Source: Oscillospiraceae bacterium
Lineage (GTDB): Bacteria > Bacillota > Clostridia > Oscillospirales > CAG-272
Direction: 5' to 3'
Assembly: GCA_015064445.1 (NCBI GenBank)
Contig: SVSE01000007.1
Span: forward strand, 31,828-95,827
DNA: 64,000 nucleotides
The notes under the pieces were generated by a model that was not told the DNA's origin, made no database searches, and saw nothing but the letters and a program-made list of their open reading frames with translations. The stretch's first letter is position 1; each line of letters starts with the position of its first letter. This document shows positions 46,101 to 54,071 of the stretch, one piece after another. The translations under genes and the position numbers were made by a program.

Positions 46101-46881
46101 AGCATCCGCTAAATGCATCGGATGAGAAGTTGCAGTTGCTACCGATTGTAACGCCTGTTATAAAATAACAGTTTGCGAAAGCGCTACCACCAAGAGTTGT
46201 GATAACAGGGAAGTTAAGCTCGCCTGCAAGACAGTAGCAGTTGTAGAATGCGCTGCCTTCAATGCTGAGAACCTCTTCTGAAATGGTAATGTACAAAAGC
46301 GATTGACAGTCTCTGAATGCGTTCGACTTGAAGGTTTTGATATCGCCCTCGGTTTTGAACTCAACAAGAGCCTTACAGCCATAGAAGCATCCCTCGGGAA
46401 CAGTATCAAATGAGGATGGGAAAGCAACGGTATCAAGACCTACACAATTCCTGAATGCGTACTTTCCAATCTTTGTAACGCTTTCGGGGATGACAATCTC
46501 GCCATAAATAGCAGAGGAGTCAAATGCATACTCTCCGATTTCGATAAGAGTGTCAGGGAGAGTTACATGTCCGAAATATTTCTTTGATAAGGCATTTGAA
46601 GCCTCGAATTTGTCGCCACAGTCAAATGCATTGTTAGAAATTTTGGTAACAGTGTATTCCACACCATTGTATTTTACCTTTGCAGGTATATTGAGCTCGG
46701 TAGTACGAGTCTCGCCAGTTTTCAGGTTAGCACCTGTAATTGTCGCGGTCTTATCTGTGTCAGAATAGGTAAAGTTCCAGGTTCTTCCGTCAGCATCCTC
46801 CCACGACGCAGCGCTCGCGCATACGCAAAAAAGCGCTACTGCCAATATCATAAATATAAAAATGTGTAGAAATTTCTTCAT
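43177..46881 (-). CDS. Secreted modular protein: BspA-type LRRs, type I dockerin, Cys-pair repeats, CotH-like domain
   Basis: This 1234-residue protein has a signal peptide (MKKFLHIFIFMILAVALFCVCASA). Residues about 30-430 are BspA/LRR_5 leucine-rich repeats (VIPESVTKIGKYAFRNC type). A Cys-pair segment (about 455-555) is followed by a dockerin module with two calcium loops (DVNGDGTVDAKD and DVDGDGSITSLD, about 590-650), then more Cys pairs. A C-terminal CotH-type kinase-like region follows (GEMRIRGNYTASFSAKYPFNIKF; GPVWDLDISQGN). Dockerins bind cohesins in cellulosomes; CotH domains are atypical kinases known from spore coats and also occur in gut and rumen cellulosome proteins. ATG 46881 with AAAGGAG is the start; the ORF-track extension to 47055 is spurious. 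Confidence 0.9.
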   Translation of the reverse strand: MKKFLHIFIFMILAVALFCVCASAASWEDADGRTWNFTYSDTDKTATITGANLKTGETRTTELNIPAKVKYNGVEYTVTKISNNAFDCGDKFEASNALSKKYFGHVTLPDTLIEIGEYAFDSSAIYGEIVIPESVTKIGKYAFRNCVGLDTVAFPSSFDTVPEGCFYGCKALVEFKTEGDIKTFKSNAFRDCQSLLYITISEEVLSIEGSAFYNCYCLAGELNFPVITTLGGSAFANCYFITGVTIGSNCNFSSDAFSGCSDFKYYNIGEANTYYKSIDGVLFSYDMKTLYRYPLGKIDSEFVIPESVTTVKGSAFYGAKNLTKITIGSNVTKIEGSAFRNTGITTLYIPDNVTSLGDNVASGCTDLTWVVFGKGITSFKSDYVSGGNAALKHIFSTLTGGGTGTLPGSGDNTLAYYIPDRGCEEYYSGHMYGYLDTPATCDEDGTNVCCFCGESAVAPATGHKGKILRSTALTCTTPEAYYIDCVNCCTPENPEAEVIVTPFTGHTLSDATTKDDSTYAYEYRKCTTCGEIVVDSFETNAYVSADVNGDGTVDAKDISLLGKILGGSASNANRFACDVDGDGSITSLDLLLLKQYVAQLGVTIEKNTNVCDEHIRINTVILTYESCIYGGKSISFCADCGEEIEELEKTTAPTGHLFVETIIEAATCKKAGKSSKTCSVCRLTEEVTIPSLPHTHSWWMLSDNELDYQYSYCAVCKTLEHQEVKRDILQEVVATIPANYNLYCTTESAALLRPIVENAKKALTQEQVDTLVEEIRRVLPTIQYNVTDIPVIYLESPDKLSKTEYVNANIIVAYKDEQGNLQTLSDAEGEMRIRGNYTASFSAKYPFNIKFSRKVDLFGMGAGKKYHLLANAYDQPLIRTALAFEFAKDLGLDYTCKYQFVEVYHNGIYRGCYMLVTPIDIGEDRVDIDEERDILIHLSQSNGYEDSAFPSPIFNLSYIRLEEPSEYSPYTRSQMMRIMYQLDFAILSGDTDEMAKYMDVDSMVKYFVFHEFVKDTDIIWDSTRFYIEDGKLHGGPVWDLDISQGNIPKGGGTLWSNNYEWLDLNNDNKIEYNYEGSGVVDADIKTLADQGLYEYRSALGTWASIKWAYDYKIKNNSSDSYCIRWWYYYLEEYSEEFMNEVAKCISENEDVIASYYTDTVDPETDAQIRCLIDELAYGEAGEAIVRNYLEASRSPIYSSRSLPDSVDYLRTWWKIRSEWLFEYYATEYPDAYNQ

Positions 46882-46915
46882 ATTAGGGCTCCTTTTGGTA
46901 AAATTGCACATATAT

Positions 46916-46944
46916 ATTGTAGCATATAAAATTATTATTGTCAA
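46916..46944 (-). promoter_or_regulatory. Putative promoter for the CotH-domain gene
   Basis: Read on the minus strand: TTGACA, 17 bases, extended TGC-TACAAT. It is back to back with the asnA promoter. Confidence 0.8.
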
Positions 46945-46980
46945 TAGATATAAATATTTTATTAAAATAAGCGCGCACAC

Positions 46981-47009
46981 TTGAAAATTGTAAAATATTG
47001 TGGTATACT
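46981..47009 (+). promoter_or_regulatory. Putative promoter for asnA
   Basis: TTGAAA, 17-base spacer, extended TGG-TATACT, about 32 bases before the start codon. Confidence 0.8.
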
Positions 47010-47041
47010 TGTTTTTGTAAATGAAGAAAGGAGGGCGTAAT

Positions 47042-48043
47042 ATGTCATCATACATACCTGCAGATTATAAAACTGCACTCGGTGTTAAGGATACTGAGAT
47101 CGCCATAAAAAAGGTAAAAGACTTTTTTGAAAGAGAGCTTGCCAAGGCGCTTAATCTTACAAGAGTTTCTGCACCGCTTTTTGTTGACTGTGAAAGTGGA
47201 CTCAACGATGATTTGAATGGTGTTGAGCGCCCTGTTAAATTTGACATTCCGTCAGGTAAAAGCCTTGAAATCGTGCACTCTCTTGCAAAATGGAAGAGAA
47301 TGGCATTAAAGGAATATGGCTTCGAGGTAGGAGAGGGACTCTATACCGATATGATTGCTATTCGTAGAGACGAGGAGACTGACAACATTCACTCAATGTA
47401 TGTCGACCAGTGGGACTGGGAGAGAATTATCTCCAAGGAACAGCGCACAGAGGCAACACTTAAGGAAATCGTAAATAAAATTTACGGCGCCTTGAAGCAG
47501 ACAGAGGACTATATTTGTGGCGAATACAGCTGTATTTCAAAAATTCTTCCCGAGAAAATTACCTTTGTAACAACACAAGAGCTCGAGGATAAATATCCAA
47601 CGCTTACAACCAAGGAGCGCGAAAAGGAAGCGTCCAAAGAGTATGGCGCAGTTTTCATTATGAAAATCGGTGGTGCACTCAAATCAGGCAAGCTTCACGA
47701 TGGGCGCGCACCTGACTACGACGACTGGGATCTCAACGGAGATATTATCGTTTACTATCCTGTACTCGACATTCCTCTTGAGCTTTCATCAATGGGAATT
47801 CGTGTTGATGAGGAGGCGCTAATTAGACAGCTCAAAATTCGTGGATGCGAAAAGAGAAGTGAGCTTTCCTTCCATCGCGCACTCTTGAACGGAGAGCTTC
47901 CTTATACAATCGGTGGCGGAATCGGTCAGTCAAGAATGTGTATGTATTTCTTGCGTAAGGCTCATATTGGCGAGGTTCATTCGTCATACTGGGACGAGAA
48001 AACAGTGAAGATGTTTAAGGATAAGGGAGTAACCCTTCTTTAA
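47042..48043 (+). CDS. asnA: Aspartate-ammonia ligase (asparagine synthetase A)
   Basis: The 333-residue enzyme makes asparagine from aspartate, ammonia and ATP. It is related to class II aminoacyl-tRNA synthetases, and the characteristic segments are visible: [52 protein letters not shown] and the C-terminal [25 protein letters not shown] 47042 follows AAAGGAGGG; the ORF-track start at 47021 is upstream of that site. No T-box or other riboswitch is seen in its short leader. It is monocistronic with a terminator shared with tRNA-Leu. Confidence 0.97.
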   Translation: MSSYIPADYKTALGVKDTEIAIKKVKDFFERELAKALNLTRVSAPLFVDCESGLNDDLNGVERPVKFDIPSGKSLEIVHSLAKWKRMALKEYGFEVGEGLYTDMIAIRRDEETDNIHSMYVDQWDWERIISKEQRTEATLKEIVNKIYGALKQTEDYICGEYSCISKILPEKITFVTTQELEDKYPTLTTKEREKEASKEYGAVFIMKIGGALKSGKLHDGRAPDYDDWDLNGDIIVYYPVLDIPLELSSMGIRVDEEALIRQLKIRGCEKRSELSFHRALLNGELPYTIGGGIGQSRMCMYFLRKAHIGEVHSSYWDEKTVKMFKDKGVTLL

Positions 48044-48098
48044 GCGTTTTATCGACACAGGTCGGGCAAAAATTACAATATGTGTGCATTAAAAAGCA

Positions 48099-48128
48099 AA
48101 AACGACAAGCGAAAAGCTTGTCGTTTTT
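48099..48128. terminator. Bidirectional terminator between asnA and tRNA-Leu
   Basis: AACGACAAGC and GCTTGTCGTT form a 10-bp stem around GAAAA, with T-runs on both strands. Confidence 0.92.
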
Positions 48129-48211
48129 TGGTGCGGGTGACAGGACTTGAACCTGCACGGATGCCCACCAGATCCTAAGTCTGGCGCGTCTGCCAATTCC
48201 GCCACACCCGC
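48129..48211 (-). tRNA. tRNA-Leu(UAG)
   Basis: On the minus strand the acceptor stem GCGGGTG/CACCCGC is perfect and CCA is encoded. The anticodon stem-loop CCAGACTTAGGATCTGG presents TAG, reading CUA/CUN leucine codons. The extended variable arm and 83-base length fit a class II tRNA. Confidence 0.95.
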
Positions 48212-48225
48212 GTGTTGCCTTAATA

Positions 48226-48254
48226 ATATTACAACATTTTTCTTTTTTTGTCAA
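48226..48254 (-). promoter_or_regulatory. Promoter for tRNA-Leu
   Basis: Read on the minus strand: TTGACA, 17 bases, TAATAT, ending about 15 bases before the mature tRNA. Confidence 0.8.
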
Positions 48255-48285
48255 TACTAAAAAGGTATTTTCTTTTTCAATATTC

Positions 48286-48313
48286 TTGACAAATTAAAAT
48301 AAAATTGTATAAT
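48286..48313 (+). promoter_or_regulatory. Promoter for trkA-trkH
   Basis: TTGACA, 16-base spacer, TATAAT, about 36 bases before the start codon. Confidence 0.8.
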
Positions 48314-48349
48314 AGTAATTAACCACTACTTTTTAGGAGAGGTAATTTG

Positions 48350-49705
48350 ATGAATATAATCATTGTTGGTTGTGGACGAGTAGGTGAGACTCTCGCCGAA
48401 AAGCTTAATGACGATGGAAATATCGTTACAATTATTGATATGTCATCTACAAAGGTGAAAAATATCGCAAACAAATTTGATATTATGGGCATCGTTGGAA
48501 ATGGTGCTACACATATGGTGCAGAAGGAGGCTGGCATTGATGATGCTGACCTTCTTATTGCAGTTACAAATTCAGATGAGCTTAATTTGCTTTGCTGTAT
48601 GGTTGCTAAGAAGGCAGGTAACTGTCAGACTATCGCACGAGTTAAAAATCCTGAATATAGCACAGAGGCACCTTATTTGAAGGATGAGCTTGGTCTTGCA
48701 ATGGTAATCAATCCTGAATATGCAGCAGCAGAGGAAATTGCACGCGTGCTTAAATTCCCATCTGCTATGAATATTGAAACCTTTGCAAAAGGCAAAATAG
48801 AGCTTATCAAATTCAAAATTCCTAAAAACAGCCGAATTGTAGGTATGTCAGTTAAGGAGCTTACAACAAAGCTTCATTGTGATGTCCTTGTATGTACAAT
48901 TGAGCGTGGAGAGGACGCATATATCGCAAACGGTGATTTTAGATTTGAGGAAAAGGATATTATATCCTTTGTTGCTTCCCATAAAAACGCAACTGACTTT
49001 TTCGCTAAAATCGACCATAAGGGTAATACCATCAAAAACGCAATCGTTGTTGGTGGACATGTTACAACACACTATCTTTGTGATATAATGGAAAGCTCTG
49101 GCGTTTCTATGAAGATAATCGAAAAGGATCGCAAGATTTGTGAGGAGCTTTGCACAAGATGGAAGAATGTCGATGTTATAAACGGAGACACAGCTGACAA
49201 GGAGCTTCTAATAGAAGAGGGAATTGCGAGTACAGATGCATTTGTTGCTCTTTCTGGCTTGGATGAGGAAAATATTATTCTTTCACTCTTTGCACAAAGC
49301 TCAAATGTTGGAAAAATAATCACAAAAATTAACCGAATCGACTATGATAATGTTTTGAATCGCTTGGAGCTTGATACAATTCTTTCTCCAAAGAACATAA
49401 CCTCTGATATGATTTTGAGATATGTAAGAGCAACTCAAAATACCGTCGGAAGTAATGTTGAAACCCTTTATAATGTTATTCAGGATGAGGTTGAGGCAGC
49501 TGAATTTATCGTAAAAGAGAATTCTCCTATTGTGAATATTCCTCTTTGCGAGCTTAAATTCAAGCCAAATGTGCTTGTTGCTGCAATCATTCGTGACGGA
49601 GTCATTATAACTCCTCGTGGACACGACACAATTCAAGTAGGAGATGCTGTTGTTATAGTTTCAAAGCTTATGGCTCTCCACGATATTACCGATATTCTTA
49701 AATAA
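48350..49705 (+). CDS. trkA: Trk system potassium uptake protein TrkA
   Basis: This 451-residue cytoplasmic protein has two RCK modules. Each begins with a Rossmann NAD-binding fold (IIIVGCGRVGETLAEKLNDDG at residues 1-22; NAIVVGGHVTTHYLCDIMESSG near 228) followed by a TrkA_C domain. It gates the TrkH potassium channel in response to nucleotides. ATG 48350 is preferred over the TTG three bases earlier, both behind AGGAGAGG. trkH follows 12 bases later, so the pair forms an operon. Confidence 0.95.
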   Translation: MNIIIVGCGRVGETLAEKLNDDGNIVTIIDMSSTKVKNIANKFDIMGIVGNGATHMVQKEAGIDDADLLIAVTNSDELNLLCCMVAKKAGNCQTIARVKNPEYSTEAPYLKDELGLAMVINPEYAAAEEIARVLKFPSAMNIETFAKGKIELIKFKIPKNSRIVGMSVKELTTKLHCDVLVCTIERGEDAYIANGDFRFEEKDIISFVASHKNATDFFAKIDHKGNTIKNAIVVGGHVTTHYLCDIMESSGVSMKIIEKDRKICEELCTRWKNVDVINGDTADKELLIEEGIASTDAFVALSGLDEENIILSLFAQSSNVGKIITKINRIDYDNVLNRLELDTILSPKNITSDMILRYVRATQNTVGSNVETLYNVIQDEVEAAEFIVKENSPIVNIPLCELKFKPNVLVAAIIRDGVIITPRGHDTIQVGDAVVIVSKLMALHDITDILK

Positions 49706-49717
49706 AAGGGATAAAAA

Positions 49718-51178
49718 ATGAATTTTCACATAATCAAACGCACTATCGGTTGGCTTCTTTTGTTCGAGGCAATGTTCTTCCTTGTACCAATCATAACAGC
49801 GATAGTGTATAGCGAGAGGGAAATAGTATCATTCCTTGTTACTATGTCAATTTGCATAGCGCTCGGACTTGTGTGTCTTCTCGGCAAACCGAAAAGTGAA
49901 TATATGTACGCCAAGGAAGGTCTTGTTATAGTTTCCCTTAGCTGGATTGTAATTAGTATTTTTGGCGCACTACCATTTTGGCTTTCAGGTGCGATTCCGT
50001 CCTTTGTTGATGCTCTTTTCGAAACCGTATCTGGATTTACCACAACAGGTGCTACAATCATTGCAACAGGTGCGCAGGTTGCAGCATTGCCAAAATGCAT
50101 GCTTATGTGGCGTAGCTTCACTCACTGGGTTGGTGGAATGGGAGTGCTTGTATTGATAATGGCATTCTTGCCACTTAGTGGTGCTCGTAATATGCACATT
50201 ATGAGGGCAGAGAGCCCTGGCCCTACTGTAGATAAGCTCGTTCCAAGAGTAAAGACAACTGCAAAGGTTTTATATTCGATTTATCTTGTAATGACCTTGC
50301 TCGAATTTATAATGCTTCTTTGTGGTGGTATGTCATGCTTTGAAGCACTTAGCTGTGCATTCTCAACTGCGGGAACAGGTGGATTTTCATGGAATGCCGA
50401 GGGAATGGGCGTATATTCGTCCTACCTTCAAGTCGTAGTTACAGTATTTATGATACTGTTTTCGATAAACTTTAACTCATATTACCTTGTTTTGAGAGGT
50501 AAAATAAAGGATGCTTTTAGCACTGAGGTTCGTGCATTTTTGATAATTACTATTCTTGCAATCTCTGCTATAGCAATCAATATTTACCTCACCTCCGGAG
50601 ACTTGTATAATTACTCAATAGGAGAGGCTATAAAGCACTCTGCGTTTAGCGTAGGCTCGATTATCTCAACCACAGGCTTTACAACCGAAAACTTTGACTT
50701 GTGGCCGGCATTTTCAAAGGCGATACTTGTCATCTTGATGTTCATCGGTGCGTGTGCAGGCTCAACAGGTGGTGGAATTAAGGTTTCTCGTTGGCTTATT
50801 CTTGGTAAGGGTGTGATTTATGAGCTTAAAATGATGCTCCATCCAAAGCAGGTAAGAAAAATCTCAATCGATAAAAGACCTGTGGAGAGCGAGACAGTAA
50901 GAGCAGTAAGCTCGTATCTTGTTGCATATATTTTGATATATATTGCATCAATGCTTATTGTATCGCTTGATTGCCCAGACCTTGAAACTAACTTTACCGC
51001 AGTTGCAGCAACAATAAACAATGTCGGTCCTGGACTTAGCGCAGTAGGACCCGCTGGAAGCTACGCATTTTTCTCAGATGTATCAAAGCTTGTGTTTGTC
51101 TTTGATATGCTTGTAGGAAGACTTGAGGTTTTCCCAATGCTTCTTTTGTTCACTCCTGCAACATGGAAAAAGCAATAA
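49718..51178 (+). CDS. trkH: Trk system potassium uptake protein TrkH
   Basis: This 486-residue membrane protein has the four pore-loop repeats of the SKT superfamily. Selectivity-filter-like Gly segments are visible at TVSGFTTTGATI, CAFSTAGTGGFSW, IISTTGFTTENFDLW and NNVGPGLSAVGPAGSY. It conducts potassium, controlled by TrkA bound on its cytoplasmic side. AAAAGGG lies upstream of the ATG. It is the second gene of the operon and is followed by a terminator hairpin. Confidence 0.97.
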   Translation: MNFHIIKRTIGWLLLFEAMFFLVPIITAIVYSEREIVSFLVTMSICIALGLVCLLGKPKSEYMYAKEGLVIVSLSWIVISIFGALPFWLSGAIPSFVDALFETVSGFTTTGATIIATGAQVAALPKCMLMWRSFTHWVGGMGVLVLIMAFLPLSGARNMHIMRAESPGPTVDKLVPRVKTTAKVLYSIYLVMTLLEFIMLLCGGMSCFEALSCAFSTAGTGGFSWNAEGMGVYSSYLQVVVTVFMILFSINFNSYYLVLRGKIKDAFSTEVRAFLIITILAISAIAINIYLTSGDLYNYSIGEAIKHSAFSVGSIISTTGFTTENFDLWPAFSKAILVILMFIGACAGSTGGGIKVSRWLILGKGVIYELKMMLHPKQVRKISIDKRPVESETVRAVSSYLVAYILIYIASMLIVSLDCPDLETNFTAVAATINNVGPGLSAVGPAGSYAFFSDVSKLVFVFDMLVGRLEVFPMLLLFTPATWKKQ

Positions 51179-51185
51179 TTTGATT

Positions 51186-51222
51186 AAAAAACGCTCACAA
51201 GCTATGCTTGAGGGCGTTTTTG
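51186..51222 (+). terminator. Terminator after trkH
   Basis: AAAACGC-TC-...-CAAGC and GCTTG-AGGGCGTTTT form an imperfect stem followed by TTTT. Confidence 0.8.
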
Positions 51223-51274
51223 CGTCGAAAATGAAAAACAATTAAAAAAATCACAATTTCTTGAATATTTTTTA

Positions 51275-51303
51275 TTGACAAGAAAAAATCAGTGTGCTAA
51301 AAT
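51275..51303 (+). promoter_or_regulatory. Promoter for gdhA
   Basis: TTGACA, 17-base spacer, extended TGC-TAAAAT, about 38 bases before the start codon. Confidence 0.85.
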
Positions 51304-51341
51304 AAAAAAGTAATTATTTTTACAATATAAGGAGAAAAACA

Positions 51342-52694
51342 ATGAGCTTCAAAAATCAATATCTCAACGAACTCGTAGAGAGAGTTATCAAAAGAAATCC
51401 TAACGAGCCAGAATTTCACCAGACCATCAAAGAGGTTTTGGAATCAATCGAGCCAGTTATCGAGCAGCGCCCTGACTACATAACAAGTGGTGTTCTCGAA
51501 AGAATGGTAGAGCCTGAAAGAATTATTAAGTTCAGAGTTCCATGGGTTGACGACAAGGGTGTTGTTCAGGTAAACCGTGGATACAGAATCCAGTTCAATA
51601 GCGCTATCGGTCCTTACAAGGGCGGACTTCGTTTCCATCCTTCTGTAAACGAGAGCATTATTAAGTTCCTTGGCTTCGAGCAGACATTTAAGAACAGCCT
51701 TACATCACTTCCTATGGGCGGTGGTAAGGGTGGCTCCGACTTCGATCCACAGGGCAAGAGCGATGCAGAGGTTATGCGCTTCTGCCAGAGCTTTATGACA
51801 GAGCTTTCAAGACATATCGGCGCAGACCTTGACGTACCAGCTGGCGATATCGGTGTTGGTGCAAGAGAGGTTGGCTATATGTTTGGTCAATATAAGAGAC
51901 TTCGCAACGAATTTACAGGAGTTTTGACTGGTAAGGGAATTCCTTTCGGTGGCTCACTCATTCGTCCTGAGGCAACAGGCTATGGTGCAGTTTACTACAC
52001 AGTAAATATGCTCAACTACTTCAAGGACGATATCAAGGGCAAGACCTTCGCTATCTCTGGCTTCGGTAATGTTGCTTGGGGAACTGTTAAGAAGGTTACA
52101 GAGCTTGGTGGTAAGGTTGTTACTATCTCTGGTCCTGACGGTTATATCTACGATCCAGACGGAATCTGCACAGAGGAAAAGATCGACTTTATGCTCGAAA
52201 TGCGTGCTTCCTGTCGTAACAGAGTTCAGGACTACGCTGATAAGTTCGGTGTTGAATTCTTCGCAGGTCAGAAGCCTTGGGGCGTAAAGGCAGATATTCT
52301 TATGCCTTGCGCAACTCAGAACGAGGTTGGTATGAAGGAAGCAGAGCAGATTGTTGCTAACGGCGTTAAGTACTATGTTGAGGTTTCTAATATGCCTACA
52401 ACAAACGAGGCTGTTGCATTCCTTAAGGAAAATGGCGTTATCGTTGCTCCTTCAAAGGCAGTTAACGCAGGTGGTGTTGCAGTTTCAGGTCTTGAAATGT
52501 CACAGAACTCTATGCGTTACAGCTGGAGCGCAGAAGAGGTTGACGAAAAGCTTAAGGGCATCATGAAGAACATCTTCGAAAACTCCGTTAAGGCTGCTAA
52601 CCAGTATGGTCTTGGCGACGACCTTGTAGCAGGCGCTAACATCGCAGGCTTTATTAAGGTTGCAGAGGCTATGAAGGCTCAGGGAGTTGTTTAA
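51342..52694 (+). CDS. gdhA: Glutamate dehydrogenase (NADP-type, hexameric)
   Basis: The 450-residue enzyme interconverts 2-oxoglutarate plus ammonia and glutamate. The substrate domain shows GPYKGGLRFHPSVN, the catalytic Lys in PMGGGKGGSDFDP (about residue 127), and PAGDIGVGAREVGYM. The Rossmann domain has SGFGNVAWGTVKKV, and the C-terminus NAGGVAVSGLEMSQNS is typical of the 450-residue biosynthetic (NADP) group. Cofactor choice is inferred from this subfamily resemblance. It is monocistronic with a strong promoter and terminator and would link ammonia assimilation to the arginine genes in this window. Confidence 0.96.
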   Translation: MSFKNQYLNELVERVIKRNPNEPEFHQTIKEVLESIEPVIEQRPDYITSGVLERMVEPERIIKFRVPWVDDKGVVQVNRGYRIQFNSAIGPYKGGLRFHPSVNESIIKFLGFEQTFKNSLTSLPMGGGKGGSDFDPQGKSDAEVMRFCQSFMTELSRHIGADLDVPAGDIGVGAREVGYMFGQYKRLRNEFTGVLTGKGIPFGGSLIRPEATGYGAVYYTVNMLNYFKDDIKGKTFAISGFGNVAWGTVKKVTELGGKVVTISGPDGYIYDPDGICTEEKIDFMLEMRASCRNRVQDYADKFGVEFFAGQKPWGVKADILMPCATQNEVGMKEAEQIVANGVKYYVEVSNMPTTNEAVAFLKENGVIVAPSKAVNAGGVAVSGLEMSQNSMRYSWSAEEVDEKLKGIMKNIFENSVKAANQYGLGDDLVAGANIAGFIKVAEAMKAQGVV

Positions 52695-52707
52695 TTCCAT
52701 ATAAAAA

Positions 52708-52744
52708 TAAAAGCACTTATGACAAGCTCATAAGTGCTTTTTTG
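52708..52744. terminator. Terminator between gdhA and the alcohol dehydrogenase (convergent)
   Basis: AAAGCACTTATGA and TCATAAGTGCTTT form a 13-bp stem around CAAGC, flanked by T-runs. Confidence 0.94.
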
Positions 52745-52753
52745 TGTTTAATT

Positions 52754-53908
52754 TTACCAGCTGTCTCTTAAAATCTTGATGATGTCAGCCTTGGTAGGCA
52801 CACGGGGATTTGTTGCCGTGCATCTGTCGAGAAGTGCTGCCTCAGCCATAGCATCAAGCTTTAATTCAAACTCTTCGAACGAAATTTTTGGCACAACATC
52901 TCTTACATGAACAGGCATTGACATTTCAACCTGCATTGCACGAATGAAATATGCAAGAGCCTTTACACAAGCGATATCATCGTAGCCAACAAGACCAATA
53001 CGACGAGACATATTTGCGTATTTTGATACGCAAGGAGATGGATTTTCGAGAACGAATGTGTGCTCGCCAATACCTGAGTTGAAGAGTATAACATTTGGGA
53101 GAACAATTGCGTTAGCGCGTCCGTGAGGAATGTGGAATTGTGCACCAAGCTGATGCGCTATACTATGGCAAATACCAAGAGATACAGCATTAAACGCCAA
53201 GCCTGCAAGGCAGGATGCGATATGCATTTTTTCTCTTGCTTTGTTTTCGTGAGTTTTTGGATAGTTGTATGAGCGCACAAGATAGTGCTTGCAAAGAGAG
53301 GTGGCCTTTTCTGCATACATATCAGAGAAGTAGTCTGCCTCGGTGCTTACATAGGCCTCAATGGCATGTGCCATAACATCCATTCCTGTATCTGCTGCAA
53401 TAGAGGCGGGAACGCTCTTGACCATTTCAACATCAAGAATTGCCTCGTTTGGAAGAAGAATGTCATCAATAAGCGCGTGCTTTATGTTTTTGTGAGTGTC
53501 GGTTACAACAGCAAAGGAGGTAACCTCACTACCAGTACCACTTGTTGTAGGAATTGCAATAAAATGTGGGAGATAATCTGGATGAAGATTGTGAGCAAAC
53601 AAGCGTACACATTTTGCAAGGTCGATAGCCGAGCCACCACCCACAGCAATAATGCAAGGGGACATCTCACGCACAAGCGCAGCAACTCCAGCAACAACCT
53701 TTTCAATAGGTGGATCTGGCACAACATCTGAATAGATTGCGTACTCAATTTGGGACGCATCAAGATGCTTTGTAACTGACTTGATAAGATCACTGGAAAC
53801 AACGAACGGATCTGCTATAATAAATACCTTTTTGTAATCAAGTGTGGCAAGACGAGAAAGCGAATTGCCCTCAAAATGTATTGTAGTTTTAAGATTACAG
53901 CTACGCAT
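52754..53908 (-). CDS. Iron-containing (group III) alcohol dehydrogenase
   Basis: This 384-residue enzyme of the Fe-ADH superfamily has an N-terminal NAD-binding domain with GGGSAIDLAKCVR (about residues 92-104), PTTSGTGSEVTSFAV (about 136-150) and a helical metal-binding domain. The metal ligands Asp, His, His and His are seen in DTGMDVMAHAIEAY and CHSIAHQLGAQFHIPHGRANAI. Substrates in this family include ethanol, butanol, lactaldehyde and 1,3-propanediol; I cannot choose. ATG 53908 has AAGGAGG at normal spacing; the ORF-track ATG 53914 abuts the same site. It is monocistronic. Confidence 0.93.
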   Translation of the reverse strand: MRSCNLKTTIHFEGNSLSRLATLDYKKVFIIADPFVVSSDLIKSVTKHLDASQIEYAIYSDVVPDPPIEKVVAGVAALVREMSPCIIAVGGGSAIDLAKCVRLFAHNLHPDYLPHFIAIPTTSGTGSEVTSFAVVTDTHKNIKHALIDDILLPNEAILDVEMVKSVPASIAADTGMDVMAHAIEAYVSTEADYFSDMYAEKATSLCKHYLVRSYNYPKTHENKAREKMHIASCLAGLAFNAVSLGICHSIAHQLGAQFHIPHGRANAIVLPNVILFNSGIGEHTFVLENPSPCVSKYANMSRRIGLVGYDDIACVKALAYFIRAMQVEMSMPVHVRDVVPKISFEEFELKLDAMAEAALLDRCTATNPRVPTKADIIKILRDSW

Positions 53909-53940
53909 TTGCATCCCTCCTTAAAGAACTATACGCATAT

Positions 53941-53969
53941 ATTATAACATATGAAAGCGAATAAGTAAA
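53941..53969 (-). promoter_or_regulatory. Putative promoter for the alcohol dehydrogenase
   Basis: Read on the minus strand: TTTACT, 17 bases, extended TGT-TATAAT. The -35 match is weak. Confidence 0.55.
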
Positions 53970-54013
53970 TATACTTTTTGAAAAATGCTTGTTTAAATGC
54001 AAATTTTTAAAAC

Positions 54014-54042
54014 TTGACATTACATAAAACAAGTGTTATACT
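54014..54042 (+). promoter_or_regulatory. Promoter for the polysaccharide deacetylase lipoprotein
   Basis: TTGACA, 17-base spacer, extended TGT-TATACT, 29 bases before the start codon. Confidence 0.8.
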
Positions 54043-54071
54043 AAATATAGTGTTTTTATTCGGAGGTGTAA

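Noticed and set aside
47010-47041. Riboswitch or T-box leader for asnA
   Set aside because: The leader between promoter and start is only about 30 bases, too short for a T-box or known aptamer.
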